Part shown: in pieces, positions 8,970 to 17,340 of the stretch
Position numbering within the stretch: position 1 is the first letter of the stretch
Layout: each line of letters starts with the position of its first letter
From: Enterocloster lavalensis
GTDB lineage: Bacteria; Bacillota; Clostridia; Lachnospirales; Lachnospiraceae
Reading direction: 5' to 3'
NCBI RefSeq assembly: GCF_902364025.1
Contig: NZ_CABJCG010000012.1
Location: forward strand, 156,496-220,495
DNA length: 64,000 nt
The notes under the pieces: generated by a model
Databases searched by the model: none
What the model saw: only the letters and a program-made list of their open reading frames with translations
Told to the model about the DNA's origin: nothing
Made by a program: the position numbers and the translations under genes

Positions 8970-8993
8970 TATATCGTGCATGTGCGATATAAT
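8968..8993. promoter_or_regulatory. Palindromic operator shared by two divergent genes
   Basis: A 26-bp near-palindrome with perfect 9-base outer arms (ATTATATCG and CGATATAAT). It lies between the predicted start points of the leftward XRE gene and the rightward LysE gene. The XRE protein is the obvious candidate binder. Confidence 0.65.
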
Positions 8994-9007
8994 ATTCTTT
9001 TTGTACC

Positions 9008-9036
9008 ATTATACAATTTCAAATCCTATTTGTAAA
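9008..9036 (-). promoter_or_regulatory. Promoter of the XRE-cupin gene
   Basis: On the minus strand TTTACA and TATAAT are separated by 17 bases. It faces the LysE promoter, so the two 5' ends overlap and both transcripts cross the operator. Confidence 0.6.
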
Positions 9037-9089
9037 GGGAAACCGCGTAAGGAATGCGCGTCCATGAACTCATCAGAAAGGGGTCAGAT

Positions 9090-9671
9090 ATGTTTCATTT
9101 ATACGATTTTTTAATTTACTGTTTTATCACCGCCTACACGCCGGGAGCGAATAACCTCCTCGCGATGAGCAATGCCATCCGGCTGGGTTTCCGGCGGAGC
9201 CTCCGCTTTCTCTTTGGGATTGTGGCCGGTTTTACAGCGGTTATGTTCCTCTGCACGGCCTTCAGCGCAACGCTCTATTCGCTGCTTCCGAAAGTGAAAC
9301 TCGTCATGCAGATACTGGGCGCGGCCTACATGCTGTATCTGGCCCGGAAAGTCTGGAAAAGCTCCGCCGACCTGGAGACCGGAGGCGGAAAGGAAACCGG
9401 CTTCCTCTCGGGTATGGTGCTCCAGTTCGCGAATCCTAAAATCTATATCTATGCAATCACGGCGATGTCCCTGTACATACTGCCCGTATACCAAACAACG
9501 CTGTCCTTGGCCGGGTTCGCCGTCATACTCTCTCTGATCGGAGCCTCCGGTTGTTTTATATGGGCAATGTTTGGCGCCACGTTCTGTAAATTCTTTTCCA
9601 GGCACGCCAAACCGGTCAATACCGTGATGGCCCTTCTTCTGGTCTACTGCGCCGTTGCGCTCTTTCATTAG
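9090..9671 (+). CDS. LysE-family amino-acid/metabolite exporter
   Basis: A 193-residue membrane protein with about six helices and the LysE/RhtB signature at its N-terminus (YTPGANNLLAMSNA), followed by GFRRSLRFLFGIVAGF and FANPKIYIYAITA. The start at 9090 follows GAAAGGGG; an upstream in-frame ATG at 9054 would add an atypical hydrophilic tail. The gene is divergent from a cupin-type regulator, suggesting ligand-controlled export of an amino acid or polyamine-like compound. Confidence 0.88.
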   Translation: MFHLYDFLIYCFITAYTPGANNLLAMSNAIRLGFRRSLRFLFGIVAGFTAVMFLCTAFSATLYSLLPKVKLVMQILGAAYMLYLARKVWKSSADLETGGGKETGFLSGMVLQFANPKIYIYAITAMSLYILPVYQTTLSLAGFAVILSLIGASGCFIWAMFGATFCKFFSRHAKPVNTVMALLLVYCAVALFH

Positions 9672-9679
9672 CATCGCAA

Positions 9680-9720
9680 TTTGCCCGCCTGCTTTTCACG
9701 GCAGACGGGCAAACATTTTT
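9680..9720 (+). terminator. Terminator of the LysE-family gene
   Basis: Arms TTTGCCCG-CTGC and GCAG-CGGGCAAA are followed by CATTTTT, just after the LysE stop and before the convergent TRAP operon end. Confidence 0.75.
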
Positions 9721-9729
9721 CATGGATGA

Positions 9730-11034
9730 TTATTTGATCAGCCCGGCCATGGTCGGAAGCGCCATGCTGACCGCCGGTATGTAGGTCACTAACACCAGGC
9801 CCACCAGGATGGAGGCGTAGTACATCAACATATAGGGCATCACCTTGGCCAGGGAGGTTTTTCCCACCTTGATGGCCACGAACAGGGTGTTGCCCACCGG
9901 GGGCGTGATGTTTCCGATGCACAGGTTGTACACCAGGATCAGGCCGAACTGCACGGGGTGCATGCCAAAGGTCCTGACGATGGGCAGAAACAGCGGGGTG
10001 AAGATCAGGATGGCGGGCGTCACGTCCATAAAGGTGCCCGCGATCAGCAGGATCACGTTCATGATCAGCAGGATGATCACCGGGCTGTTGGTCATGCCCA
10101 GGAGCGCCGCGCTGATGGCCTGGGGAATCTGGGTGAAGGCCATCACCCATCCCAGGATATTGGACACGCCGATGAGGAACACGATCATTCCGCTCATCTT
10201 GGCGCTGTCTACCAGAATTTTCCAAAAGCTCTTCCAGGTAATGTTCCGGTAGCAGATGCCCAGAACCAGGGCGTAGACCACGGCGATGGCCGAGCCCTCG
10301 GTGGCGGTAAACACTCCTGCGATGATTCCGCCGATAACCACCACGATCAGGGACAGGGCGGGGATCGCCTTTAAGGTGGCGATTCCCAGCTGCTTCCAGT
10401 CAAATTTCCCCGGAGTGCCCGCATACCCCTTCTTGCGGGCAATGATCACCGCCACCACCACGCAGCAGATGGCCCAGAGAATTCCCGGGATGTACCCGGC
10501 CAGAAACAGGGCGGCCACGGAGGTTCCCCCGGAAACCAGGGAGTAGGTGATGAGCGCGTTGCTGGGCGGGATCAGAAGGCCCGATGGGGCGCTTGATCCG
10601 TTGGTTGCGGCGCAGACGGCCCGCTCATAACCCTGTTTGTCCTCCCCCTCCTGGACCATGCTGCCCACGGCGGCCGCGGCTGCGGAGGCGGAACCGGAGA
10701 TCGCGCCAAACAGCGCGTTGGCGCCCACGTTGGTGACCAGCAGGGCACCGGGAAGCTTGCCTAAGATGGCCAGCACAAAGTCCACCAGCCGTTTGGCGAT
10801 GCCGCCCTGGTTCATCAGGTTGCCCGCCAGTACGAAAAAGGGGATGGCCGTCAGGCTGAATTTGCTCATGCCCACAAAAGTTCTCTGGGCCGCGGTCAGC
10901 ACGGACACGTCCAGCGATACCATCTGTACGATGGCGGCCAGGGCGGAAATTCCGATCGCATAGGAGATCGGGACCCCTGCGATCAGCAGCACCGCCAACA
11001 CAAGTATAATGATTGCCAAAGACTCCATTGCCAT
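9730..11034 (-). CDS. dctM: TRAP transporter large permease (DctM type)
   Basis: A 434-residue membrane protein with about 12 helices. It shows the family stretches FVLAGNLMNQGGIAKRLVDF, SGSASAAAAAVGSM, PSNALITYSLVSGGTSVAAL and NITPPVGNTLFV. With DctQ and DctP it makes a Na+-coupled uptake system for an organic anion. It is the last gene of the dctP-Q-M operon, 3 bases after dctQ. TRAP substrates vary (C4-dicarboxylates, sugar acids, sialic acid) and cannot be fixed here. Confidence 0.94.
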   Translation of the reverse strand: MAMESLAIIILVLAVLLIAGVPISYAIGISALAAIVQMVSLDVSVLTAAQRTFVGMSKFSLTAIPFFVLAGNLMNQGGIAKRLVDFVLAILGKLPGALLVTNVGANALFGAISGSASAAAAAVGSMVQEGEDKQGYERAVCAATNGSSAPSGLLIPPSNALITYSLVSGGTSVAALFLAGYIPGILWAICCVVVAVIIARKKGYAGTPGKFDWKQLGIATLKAIPALSLIVVVIGGIIAGVFTATEGSAIAVVYALVLGICYRNITWKSFWKILVDSAKMSGMIVFLIGVSNILGWVMAFTQIPQAISAALLGMTNSPVIILLIMNVILLIAGTFMDVTPAILIFTPLFLPIVRTFGMHPVQFGLILVYNLCIGNITPPVGNTLFVAIKVGKTSLAKVMPYMLMYYASILVGLVLVTYIPAVSMALPTMAGLIK

Positions 11035-11037
11035 AAT

Positions 11038-11571
11038 TTACGCCTCCTCCTTTTTCAGATTGTCCACCAGGCTGTCCTCCTCGCTGGTGGGCAGAACGGG
11101 GATATTTCCCTTGACGATGTCGTAGATATTCATAGCCGTGTAAACCATGTTCAGCACTCCGCACAGCGGCAGTACGATGTAGAACACGCCGATGGCAACC
11201 CCGAGGGAGGAAGTCATCTGTCCCATGGCCAGGCTGGTGATCTGGACGCCGCCGAACACCAGGATGACGGCGGAGAAGGCGAAGGCCACCAACTCCGCAA
11301 AGATGGAAAATGCCATTTTAAGGCCGCCGGGCATCCGCTCCACGATGACCGGAATATTCATGTGTCCCCGCTCGCTGGTCACCAGGCTGGCTCCCAGCAG
11401 GGCCATCCAGGCGAACAGATAAGACACCAGTTCCTCGGACCAGGAGGAGGGATTTTGCAGCAGATACCGTGTGACAACCTGCCAACAGGTCAGAACGACC
11501 ATGGCCAAAAAGCTCAGACCCGCCAGACCGTTCAGTAAATGTGTCAATGCGTTTCGCAACTGTTTCATCAC
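11038..11571 (-). CDS. dctQ: TRAP transporter small permease (DctQ type)
   Basis: A 177-residue protein with four membrane helices and the typical small-subunit motif (CWQVVTRYLLQNPSSWSEEL, then LFAWMALLGAS). Its ATG overlaps the dctP stop (ATGA). It bridges the binding protein and the large permease. Confidence 0.92.
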   Translation of the reverse strand: MMKQLRNALTHLLNGLAGLSFLAMVVLTCWQVVTRYLLQNPSSWSEELVSYLFAWMALLGASLVTSERGHMNIPVIVERMPGGLKMAFSIFAELVAFAFSAVILVFGGVQITSLAMGQMTSSLGVAIGVFYIVLPLCGVLNMVYTAMNIYDIVKGNIPVLPTSEEDSLVDNLKKEEA

Positions 11572-12611
11572 TTGTCCCCCCCTGTCTTTGTATCCGCCGG
11601 ATACTGAAGATTGTAGACCTGAATCTGATCATAGATGGGCTGCAGCGCCGGATTGTTGCCGATCACGGTCTCGTGCAGCGGCCTGCACGCCTCCACAAAG
11701 GGCTGCTGGTCCGGGTACACAAACTGCACCTGCTGGTCGTTCTGCGCCCGCTCCTTGGCGTTCTCCACGGCCTTCACCCACTCTTCCCGCTCCACCTGGT
11801 TCACCAGCTTAAAGCCCTCCTCGAACACGGCCCGGTCCTCCTCGGACAGGCTTTCCATGAAGGCGTTGTTGCCGATCAGGATGTCCGGCACCATCTGGTG
11901 CATGTCGTAGGAATAGTATTTGCAGATATCGCCGTGGCCGTTGTCGGTCAGGGCCATCTCATTGTTCTCCGCCCCGTCGATGATCCCGGACTGAAGCGCC
12001 GTGTAGACGTCGCCGAAGCCCATGGGCGTGGCGGAACCGCCCAGCAGCCGCATCATCTCGATGTTGGTCGGGGACTGCTGCACGCGGATCTTAAGTCCCT
12101 TCAAGTCCCCGGGCTTCTCAATGGGTTTGTTGATGGTGTAAAAGTTCCGGGTGCCCGCGTCCAGCCAGGTCACGGCCGTGAAGCCCGCCTTCTTGGTGGA
12201 ATCGAAAATCGGCTCCGTCACGTCCGGGTCGTCCATGGCCTTGTGGTAGGCCTCCGGGCTGGCGAACAGATAGGGCAGATTAAAAATCTCATAGTTCTTG
12301 CTGAATGCCTCCAGTATGGCGTTGCTGGCCACACAGAAGTCGATGGCTCCGGTCTGTGTCAGCTGCACCATGTCCGTCTGGGACCCCAAAAGCTCGCTGG
12401 GGTACACCTCCACCACGTACTTGTCCCCCAGCTTTTCATTGATAAAATCCTGAAACGCCGTGAGTGCGAGGTGGGTCGGATGGTTGGTGGACTGGTTGTG
12501 ACCGATCCGGATGGTTCTCTTTTCCTGGGTGCTCCCGCAGCCGCTTAAGGTCAGACACGCAAGCGCAGCGCAGCAGGCCAGTGACAATACTTTTGTCAGT
12601 TTCCTCCTCAT
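11568..12611 (-). CDS. dctP: TRAP transporter substrate-binding lipoprotein (DctP type)
   Basis: A 347-residue extracytoplasmic binding protein with a lipoprotein signal (hydrophobic stretch, then LSGCGS, lipidated Cys about 25). The mature part has family marks: RIGHNQSTNHPTHLAL, LGSQTDMVQLTQTGAIDF, the carboxylate-binding region GLKIRVQQSPTNIEMMRLLG, and YTALQSGIIDGAENN. It is first in the operon, with a promoter about 70 bases upstream. No dedicated regulator is adjacent. Confidence 0.93.
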   Translation of the reverse strand: MRRKLTKVLSLACCAALACLTLSGCGSTQEKRTIRIGHNQSTNHPTHLALTAFQDFINEKLGDKYVVEVYPSELLGSQTDMVQLTQTGAIDFCVASNAILEAFSKNYEIFNLPYLFASPEAYHKAMDDPDVTEPIFDSTKKAGFTAVTWLDAGTRNFYTINKPIEKPGDLKGLKIRVQQSPTNIEMMRLLGGSATPMGFGDVYTALQSGIIDGAENNEMALTDNGHGDICKYYSYDMHQMVPDILIGNNAFMESLSEEDRAVFEEGFKLVNQVEREEWVKAVENAKERAQNDQQVQFVYPDQQPFVEACRPLHETVIGNNPALQPIYDQIQVYNLQYPADTKTGGDK

Positions 12612-12677
12612 AGTTTCATCCCTCCTGATGATTGCTTCTATCCTGTCCCGCTCCCCGGCGGAACCATTTCGATGGGG

Positions 12678-12706
12678 ATTCTAACACAGGAAAAACTCTT
12701 TGAAAA
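12678..12706 (-). promoter_or_regulatory. Probable promoter of the TRAP operon
   Basis: On the minus strand TTTTCA and TAGAAT are separated by 17 bases, about 70 bases before dctP. The -35 is a weak match. Confidence 0.4.
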
Positions 12707-12872
12707 CCCTTTAAAACAAAGCTTAGCAGCATTCTAGCATATCTGGTAAAGAATTAATTTTTGCCCCAAAAAGAGGACAAAATTTTCCACGTTGCGGGAT
12801 TGGGGAATGTAGATTTCCAGCATGAAATATGTTTGTTAAAAAAGGGAGGACGCGGTGAAATGATCCGGCAAC

Positions 12873-12912
12873 AAGCGCCCGCAGGCTGCTCCAGCGGCCC
12901 ATTGCGTTCAAA
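12873..12912. repeat. Dispersed GC-rich intergenic repeat, copy A
   Basis: This stretch (core GCAGGCTGCTCCAGCGGCCC followed by ATTGCGTTCAA) is closely matched at 61404-61446 and partly at 37031-37066. All copies are intergenic. The rest of the 12612-12913 gap holds the TRAP promoter and no gene I can support. Confidence 0.5.
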
Positions 12913-12958
12913 ATAAGCGCCGTCCGGCAGCTGGATTTCAGCTGCCGGACGGCGCTTA
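12910..12958 (-). terminator. Strong terminator after the SUFU-like gene
   Basis: A perfect 20-bp stem (arms at 12914-12933 and 12939-12958) with a 5-base loop, followed on the minus strand by TTTT. Confidence 0.8.
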
Positions 12959-12981
12959 AATTCTCTCGATTTACTTATATC

Positions 12982-14037
12982 CTAGATCAGGTTCCACCCT
13001 GCCGCCTCCCCGCCCTTTCGGGCGAGAATCCCCTCTTCTCCATGTTTCATCACGTCCTCATACTCCCCGGCCGTCAGCAGCATGACCCACAGCAGGTTCA
13101 CCGGCTCGCCCATAAAATCCGGGTAGGACGGTCCGCGGTCCACCGGGCACAGGGCGGGATTCAGCAACAGCACGGCGGCGTAACCCGGCGCGGCCTCGCA
13201 GGGAATCGTGTGCCCGTGCCCCAGCCATCCGATCTCCCGCCAGGGAAGGGCCGCCTGGGCTGCCACGTAGCTGAGCATGGCCCGCGCCCTGCCCTCGTCC
13301 GTGCCGGGCGGAAACGCGATCCCCAGCTCGAACCGGCGGTATTTCCACGAATCCTCCTGGAAATACTGCTCTATCTTCGGCTGGGACAACGCGCCGTTTC
13401 CCAGGGTGAAGGCGTAGCGGTTCCCGCCCTTCTCCCCGGTGACCAGCGCCCGGGGCGGGAACTGTCCGCCGTCGATGGCGAAATACTGCCGGTGGGGCCC
13501 GAAATAGTCTTCCAGCGCCGCCAGCTGTTCCCCCTGAAGCTCCTGGAAATAATCCCCCGCCATAGCCTCCCAGTAAGCGCGGCTGCGGTCTGCTCTCAAA
13601 GACAGCGCCGGAAGGGCCGTTTTCAGCTCCCAGGCAAAGGGGCCAACCCCCTTGGCAAACAGAGAGTACCCCGGGAACTTCTCTCCCGCCCAGCCTGGAA
13701 TCGCCGCAATCATCCGCTCGCCCTCGAAAAGAAAGGCAGCGTCCCCCTCCTCGAACCAGACGATGGACAGCCTGTCCCGATCCAGCTCTATGCCCCCGGG
13801 ATCGTGGTCCACGTATTCCAGCGGCATCCGGGGCGCTTCCCCGCTGTCCATGGCGGCGTAATCCATCTCTTCCATGGCAGGCCGGCGGTTGCACACCCAG
13901 CAGCTTCTGATCTCCGCCATCTCCGTGCCCGGATAGACCCAGAGATAGAAATAGACTGTGCTGTCATTGGCTTCCACAAACGCCTGCATGTTGCAGAGCG
14001 GGGACCATTGCTCCAACAATGTTTCCGTGTCGTTCAT
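12982..14037 (-). CDS. Protein with C-terminal suppressor-of-fused (SUFU)-like domain
   Basis: A 351-residue soluble protein. The last ~130 residues fit the bacterial SUFU superfamily (YRRFELGIAFPPG, then IGWLGHGHTIP, AAVLLLNPA, and a final VNLLWVMLLTAGEYEDVMKHG). The N-terminal ~200 residues are acidic and Trp-rich with no family I recognise. The start at 14037 follows AGGGAGG with 9-base spacing. SUFU-domain proteins are known as immunity proteins in polymorphic toxin loci, but no toxin gene is adjacent here. The gene has its own strong terminator. Confidence 0.65.
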   Translation of the reverse strand: MNDTETLLEQWSPLCNMQAFVEANDSTVYFYLWVYPGTEMAEIRSCWVCNRRPAMEEMDYAAMDSGEAPRMPLEYVDHDPGGIELDRDRLSIVWFEEGDAAFLFEGERMIAAIPGWAGEKFPGYSLFAKGVGPFAWELKTALPALSLRADRSRAYWEAMAGDYFQELQGEQLAALEDYFGPHRQYFAIDGGQFPPRALVTGEKGGNRYAFTLGNGALSQPKIEQYFQEDSWKYRRFELGIAFPPGTDEGRARAMLSYVAAQAALPWREIGWLGHGHTIPCEAAPGYAAVLLLNPALCPVDRGPSYPDFMGEPVNLLWVMLLTAGEYEDVMKHGEEGILARKGGEAAGWNLI

Positions 14038-14080
14038 GTGATACATCCTCCCTCTGTTTTACTGCGGGTTCCGGCCGCGG

Positions 14081-14890
14081 TCACAGGTCAAAAAGCTCCT
14101 GCAAAACGGCCAGAATCCCCTCGTGATCATTGTCCGGGGCTGTAAGGGCCACGCGCTCCCGCACTTCCGCGGGGGCGTTGGCCATGGCGTAGCCTCTTCC
14201 TGCGGCCTGGAGCATTCCCACGTCGTTTAAGCCGTCTCCAAAGGCGATGGATTCCTCAACCGGGATGCCCAGCTTGGAGCAGAGCATACGGATTCCGGCG
14301 GATTTCATCACGGTCCCGTCCATAACCTCCAGATACTCCGGCTTGGATGCGCCCAGAGACAGCTGGGGATATACCTGGTGAATGCGCTCCTGGGCGCTGC
14401 GGATTTCCTCCGGCTCCCCCATCAGTAGAAATTTGTGCACGCCGCCCATGGCTGCAAACCGCTCGGCCACAGTCCCCACGGACGCCTTCAGGCCGGTGAT
14501 GGCTTCCTCTCCCCGCACCCAGGGATTCCGGTCGTCATCCACCACCCACAAACTGCCCCCGTAAGTATTGCAGCAGAGCTGTGGAAATTCCCGGTCGAAC
14601 ATGTCCTTGAGCGCAACCGCAAGCTCCAGACCGATTTTTTTCTCCGAGAGCACATTTCCCTCTGCATCCTGTATCAGGCCGCCGCTGAAACTCACCATCG
14701 GCGCATGATTCCCCAGTTCCCGCTTAATCGGCTCCATCCCCTCCGGGCTGCGCGCCGAGATCAGCACAAACGGAATCCCCCGCTGTTCCAGCTCAAGGAT
14801 CGCTTCCCTGGTCTTTACCGGCACCCGGTTTTGGCTGTCCAGCAGCGTCCCGTCGATATCGCTGAATACGATTTTAAAATGTCCTGTCAT
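14081..14890 (-). CDS. HAD-superfamily Cof-type sugar/nucleotide phosphatase
   Basis: A 269-residue hydrolase with the HAD motifs: DxD in FSDIDGTLLDSQNR, motif II LISARSPE, the Lys of motif III, and motif IV GDGLNDVGML. A Cof-type (C2B) cap lies between motifs II and III. The start at 14890 follows AAGGAGG; a longer frame to 15013 would add a tail without an SD. These enzymes dephosphorylate sugar phosphates or flavin/pyridoxal phosphates. It lies about 40 bp downstream of the SUFU-like gene in the map and upstream of it in transcription, so the two could form an operon. Confidence 0.9.
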   Translation of the reverse strand: MTGHFKIVFSDIDGTLLDSQNRVPVKTREAILELEQRGIPFVLISARSPEGMEPIKRELGNHAPMVSFSGGLIQDAEGNVLSEKKIGLELAVALKDMFDREFPQLCCNTYGGSLWVVDDDRNPWVRGEEAITGLKASVGTVAERFAAMGGVHKFLLMGEPEEIRSAQERIHQVYPQLSLGASKPEYLEVMDGTVMKSAGIRMLCSKLGIPVEESIAFGDGLNDVGMLQAAGRGYAMANAPAEVRERVALTAPDNDHEGILAVLQELFDL

Positions 14891-15103
14891 CACCTGTCCT
14901 CCTTCTGCCCGTCGCGTTTGTCCCCCGCTCCGGACATGTGTCCTATCTATCTTACCATCACTGCGGTGTTTTGCAAAGTAAAAAGTGGTATCTGCGCGCT
15001 CCACGCTCTTCAAAAAACAGATTGCAGTTTCTCCCCGCAGCTTCTATAATAAACCTATGTAACCGTGCGGTTCCCTCACCGCCACGAAACGAGACGTTAG
15101 AAA

Positions 15104-16060
15104 ATGGAGAATTCACAGATGAGCAGCTTTCTAGTGGCGGTAAACGCCGTCGTCCCCTTCCTGATCTACATTTCCTTCGGCTACGGAGTCCGGCGCAGCG
15201 GCCTGGCCGACGAGACCTTCCTCGGCCGGTTGAACCAGCTGGTATTTAAGGCATTTTTTCCGATCCTGATGTTCAACAATCTGTACAAAATCGAGACCGG
15301 TTTTACGTTAAACCCCAAGCTGGTGGTATTTGCCGTCGCCGGTATTCTGATCCTGCAGGTTGTCCTGCTCCTTACCGTCCCCCGGCTGGTCCGGGAAAAT
15401 CCCAAACGCGGTGTGATTATCCAGGCCATCTACCGCAGCAACTTCGTGCTCTTTGGCATTCCCCTGACCGCCAGCATCTACGGCGCGGGAGGCACCACCC
15501 TGGCGTCCATGATGATCGCCATCGTCATTCCCATCTACAACGTGACCGCAGTGTTCATTTTGGAGCTCTTCCGCGGCGGAAAGCCACGCCCGGCGGTTCT
15601 GCTGAAAAATGTGTGCACAAACCCGCTGATTCTGGGCGCTGCCGCGGGATTTGTGGCCTTTATTCTGGGGCTGCGCCTGCCCGCCTGTGTGGAGAAGCCC
15701 GTGGGGCAGTTTGCGGACCTGACCACCCCCTTAGCCCTCTTCGTGCTGGGCGGCACCATGCATTTTTCCTCCATCCGCGGCAATGCCAGGTATCTGGTGC
15801 CTGCGCTGGCGGTCAAACTGGTGCTGCTGCCCGCCGTGATCTTCGCCCTGGCGCTGGCTTTGGGCTTTGACAGCCTGGAGCGCTTCGTCCTCTTCACCAT
15901 GTTCGCCACCCCCATCGCCGCCTCCTCCTACTCCATGGCGGAGAATATGGGCGGAGACGGCGAGCTGGCCGGCGAGTTCGTGGTTTTGAGCACCGCGGTA
16001 TCCGTGATCACAATCTTTTTGTGGGTGTTTGTTCTCAGGGAAATGGGACTGGTCGGCTGA
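15104..16060 (+). CDS. AEC-family transporter (auxin efflux carrier type)
   Basis: A 318-residue membrane protein of about ten helices. It has the family's N-terminal pattern (PFLIYISFGYGVRRSGL, then KAFFPILMFNNLYKI) and the second half repeat (LILGAAAGFVAFIL, GQFADLTTPLALFVLGGTM). AEC carriers move organic acids such as malate or malonate. It stands alone between a HAD phosphatase and a convergent CDF exporter, and the substrate is unknown. Confidence 0.88.
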   Translation: MENSQMSSFLVAVNAVVPFLIYISFGYGVRRSGLADETFLGRLNQLVFKAFFPILMFNNLYKIETGFTLNPKLVVFAVAGILILQVVLLLTVPRLVRENPKRGVIIQAIYRSNFVLFGIPLTASIYGAGGTTLASMMIAIVIPIYNVTAVFILELFRGGKPRPAVLLKNVCTNPLILGAAAGFVAFILGLRLPACVEKPVGQFADLTTPLALFVLGGTMHFSSIRGNARYLVPALAVKLVLLPAVIFALALALGFDSLERFVLFTMFATPIAASSYSMAENMGGDGELAGEFVVLSTAVSVITIFLWVFVLREMGLVG

Positions 16061-16071
16061 CCGGTCCTTTT

Positions 16072-16998
16072 TTAAGTTTCCCCCTCCTCCAGCTCCCCGG
16101 CATAGGGGTTCACATGGACCATGCAGTGTTTGACCTGGGGAAATTCCGCCTCGATGGCGTCGTGCACCTGGTGGGCGATGCCGTGGGCCTGGTCCAAACG
16201 CAGGGACGGGTCCGCGGAAATCTCAATGTCCACATAAACCCGCGGCCCGAACATGCGGGTGCGGATATCGTCGACGCCCAGAACCGGTTCCGTCTCCAGC
16301 GCCACCCTGCGCATGGCCTCCACCGTCCCGTCATCGCAGGATTTATCCACCATCCGGTCCACCGCGTCCCGGAAAATCCCCGCCGCTGCCTTCACAATAA
16401 AGATGCAGATCACCAGGCTGGCCACCGGGTCCAACACCGCGATCCCCATCCTGGCCCCGGCGATTCCCACCAGGGCGCCCACGGAGGAGAGGGCGTCCGA
16501 GCGATGATGCCAGGCGTCCGCCATCAGCGCCTGGGAATCGATCTTCCTGGCCGCAGCCCTGGTATACCAGTACATCCACTCTTTCACCACAATGGATACC
16601 ACCGCCGCAATCAATGCCAGCCGGCCCGGAACCGCCAGACCGCCCGCGCTCTGGACCACAACGGTTTTCACCGCCTCGATGCCCACTCCCGCCCCGGTGG
16701 CAAACAGCACCGCGGCCAGCAGGACGGCGGCCACACATTCCATTCGCTCGTGGCCGTAGGGGTGTTCCTTGTCGGACTGGCGGTCCGCCATCGCCACCCC
16801 GGCCATCACAATCAGGGTGCTGAGCACATCCGAAGCCGTGTGAATCCCGTCGGAAATCATGGCTCCGGAATGCGCGGCCACGCCCGCGAACAGCTTAAAC
16901 GCGGACAGCACAAGATTGATCGCTATGCTGACCCGCGACACATACATGGCAGTCTGCCTTCCGCTTCGAATTTTCCGTTTCCTTCCAATTAAGTTCAT
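16072..16998 (-). CDS. Cation diffusion facilitator (divalent metal exporter)
   Basis: A 308-residue CDF protein with six membrane helices and a C-terminal ferredoxin-like metal-sensing domain. The paired metal sites are visible: HTASD in helix 2 (after MISDGI) and HHRSD in helix 5. The HPYGHERME loop and the terminal CMVHVNPYAG also fit. It exports Zn/Co/Ni/Fe or Mn type ions. The leader just upstream (17060-17182) looks like a NiCo riboswitch with an intrinsic terminator, pointing to cobalt or nickel as the inducer. Confidence 0.92.
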   Translation of the reverse strand: MNLIGRKRKIRSGRQTAMYVSRVSIAINLVLSAFKLFAGVAAHSGAMISDGIHTASDVLSTLIVMAGVAMADRQSDKEHPYGHERMECVAAVLLAAVLFATGAGVGIEAVKTVVVQSAGGLAVPGRLALIAAVVSIVVKEWMYWYTRAAARKIDSQALMADAWHHRSDALSSVGALVGIAGARMGIAVLDPVASLVICIFIVKAAAGIFRDAVDRMVDKSCDDGTVEAMRRVALETEPVLGVDDIRTRMFGPRVYVDIEISADPSLRLDQAHGIAHQVHDAIEAEFPQVKHCMVHVNPYAGELEEGET

Positions 16999-17059
16999 CC
17001 AATCTCCCTCCCAACGTCAAGTTCCGCCGCTTTTTCGCAGAAATACAGCAGTTTACAGG

Positions 17060-17182
17060 TGCAAAAAGGCATCCGCGGAACAATCAAAAAAACCATTGTC
17101 CCGCAGATGCCGCCTGATCCACCTGCTGCCGCTTATGCGGCCCGGCCCGCGCGCTGCCGCCCGCGGCCTGTTTCCTTTATAC
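17060..17182 (-). ncRNA. Candidate NiCo (czcD-type) riboswitch in the CDF leader
   Basis: Reading the minus strand, the leader has AACAGGC, GGCGGCAGC, a GCCGC-AUAA-GCGGC hairpin, GCAGCAGG, AUCAGGCGGCA and GCGGGACAAUG. This string of CAGG/GGCAG/GGGACA elements is what I recall for NiCo riboswitches. A closing helix can form between AAGGAAAC and the U-rich stretch after GGGACAAUG. Overlapping it, the minus-strand arms GCATC-GCGG-ACAAT pair to form a terminator (17069-17110) followed by CTTTTTG. Aptamer and terminator exclude each other, as expected for an ON switch of a metal efflux gene. Confirmation needs a covariance search. Confidence 0.62.
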
Positions 17183-17280
17183 CATTACGATTCCTCAGCG
17201 CGCCGGCTGATTCTGTAATTCATTCTATGACGGAAAGGCGCGTCCGGTTCCAGCCCGGAGCTCCATTTTGCAAAAATCGC

Positions 17281-17323
17281 AAAAAACGCGTTGTCCGAGC
17301 GTTTTGTATGCTCAGACAACGCG
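17281..17323 (-). terminator. Terminator of the PTS/GH1 operon
   Basis: On the minus strand CGCGTTGTC-GAGC arms form a 13-bp hairpin followed by TTTTTT, just past the GH1 stop. Confidence 0.85.
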
Positions 17324-17340
17324 TGGTTGCAGCCAATCGT

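Noticed and set aside
12723..12911. 62-codon minus-strand ORF before the TRAP operon
   Set aside because: No SD, runs through the dispersed repeat and next to the terminator; no recognisable domain.
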